Shown piece by piece: positions 63,272 through 64,000 of a stretch of DNA of 64,000 nt (position 1 is the first letter of the stretch; every line of letters begins with the position of its first letter). Under the pieces are notes generated by a model, which was given only the letters and a program-made list of their open reading frames with translations, ran no database searches and was not told the DNA's origin. The position numbers and the translations under genes were made by a program. The DNA is from Archangium sp. (GTDB lineage: Bacteria; Myxococcota; Myxococcia; Myxococcales; Myxococcaceae), in assembly GCA_030681645.1 (NCBI GenBank), contig JAUXRX010000024.1, positions 1 to 64,000 on the forward strand, given 5' to 3'.

Positions 63272-64000
63272 TCAGTTTTCGAAGGTGAGCTCGAGGCGCT
63301 TGCTGCCCAGCCCGTCGACCGACACGTCGACCTGGCACACGCCCGGCTGCAGGTTCTTCACGAAGAAGACCCGCGTCACGGTGAAGTCCACCGTGGCGCC
63401 GAGGGAGCGCGCGAGGGAATGGGTCCCTTCGGTCAACGTGCAGAGCCCCGGCGTGGCGACCACGACGCTCTTCGCCCGAGGCGTCATCGGTTCCACGCAG
63501 ACGTCGAGGCCGAGCGCCTGCAGCCGGAGCTCGACGGGCACGACGCTGCGGACCGCCTGGGGATCCGGCGTGGCCGGGAGGAGGGTGAAGGCGTCGATTG
63601 TCGCGGGCTCGTAGACCTGCACCGGCAGCTCGAACGGCCTGCCGAGCGAGGTCTTGAGCGCGGTGCGCACGGGTGCAGCGGGCGTCTGGAACGAGGTCGG
63701 GCCCGCGCCGGGCACGGGCACCAGCGCGCCGGAGTCGATGGGCACGACCAGCCCCTCGGTGAGCAACGGCGTGGGGCCGTCTGAGATCTTGATCGAGAAG
63801 CTGACCTGCGTCGACGTGGGGAAGCCGTAGACCTGCCCAGGAGAAAGGGTGAAGCACTCGTGCGAGAGCTCGGCCACCTCGGGGAGCACCGCGGTGAACT
63901 TCTTGCCCTTGCTCGAGCTGGCGCCGCTCTGATCGACGCCAGTGACCGTCACCGTCGTCTCACCGGCTTGCAGGGCGGTGAGGCGAACGCTGTCGGCCCC
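63272..64000 (-). CDS. Ig-like repeat surface protein, truncated by window edge
   Basis: The C-terminal 242 residues or so of a longer protein that continues beyond base 64000; the frame has no stop up to the edge. The visible part begins with a bacterial Ig-like strand pattern (SVRLTALQAGETTVTVTG) followed by beta-rich sequence with four Cys (SHECFTL, LDVCVEP, PGLCTL, PGVCQVD). It is probably exported. Its stop is directly beside the fumarase stop (convergent). Confidence 0.65.
   Translation of the reverse strand, partial: GADSVRLTALQAGETTVTVTGVDQSGASSSKGKKFTAVLPEVAELSHECFTLSPGQVYGFPTSTQVSFSIKISDGPTPLLTEGLVVPIDSGALVPVPGAGPTSFQTPAAPVRTALKTSLGRPFELPVQVYEPATIDAFTLLPATPDPQAVRSVVPVELRLQALGLDVCVEPMTPRAKSVVVATPGLCTLTEGTHSLARSLGATVDFTVTRVFFVKNLQPGVCQVDVSVDGLGSKRLELTFEN

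Overview
The window is very GC-rich DNA with strong G/C third-position codon bias, so antisense frames stay open and long shadow ORFs are common. The gene content points to a myxobacterium of the Cystobacterineae type (Myxococcota). Evidence: two members of the Myxococcus paralogous family DUF2378/TIGR02265, many cysteine-rich lipoproteins with Ala/Asp/Gly or poly-Gly spacers, Ser/Thr kinases, several sigma/anti-sigma pairs and a PilZ-containing sigma54 activator. No rRNA, tRNA, CRISPR array, transposase or phage gene was found.

Layout. 1-0.46 kb holds no convincing gene but has a 17-bp inverted repeat. 0.46-10.5 kb carries an M1 metallopeptidase, a small haem-copper-like membrane protein/DUF2249/hemerythrin group, and a run of secreted or lipoprotein enzymes and unknowns (MBL hydrolase, metallophosphoesterase, barrel-like lipoprotein). 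10.7-19.7 kb is a complete potassium-uptake island: porin, an extra 27-residue membrane peptide, kdpF, kdpA, kdpB, kdpC, kdpD, kdpE, mostly with 4-nt overlaps. 19.8-35.4 kb is accessory envelope material: Cys-rich lipoproteins, a membrane-bound spermidine-synthase-like protein, a cytochrome c, an amidase, a giant carboxypeptidase-regulatory-repeat protein and a Cys-repeat/propeller lipoprotein.

35.4-38.6 kb is a compact minus-strand operon that looks like a bufferin (copper-binding RiPP) system: a six-Cys precursor, an MNIO maturase fused to its DUF2063 partner, an ECF sigma factor and an NrsF-like anti-sigma factor, behind an ECF-type promoter. A 54-bp palindromic element sits in frame exactly at the maturase/partner junction. 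38.6-50.7 kb has a hybrid histidine kinase, an SDR/old-yellow-enzyme pair, a Ser/Thr kinase-HDOD fusion, a DUF922 protease-like lipoprotein, DUF2378 and a GH31 glycosidase. 50.7-55.0 kb has a Uma2 nuclease, a second ECF/FecR module and a Kazal-like lipoprotein.

55.1-59.65 kb is the second notable unit. A four-gene minus-strand operon (KAS III-like enzyme, DUF2378, secreted protein, small protein) follows a good -24/-12 promoter and is divergent from a PilZ/pseudo-receiver/AAA+/Fis activator. The locus is bracketed by two inverted 41-bp repeats that differ at one base and that encode the C-terminal tails of the outermost genes. The window ends with a decayed nucleotidyltransferase toxin-antitoxin-like pair, a poly-Gly-tethered nuclease, a class I fumarase and a truncated Ig-like surface protein.
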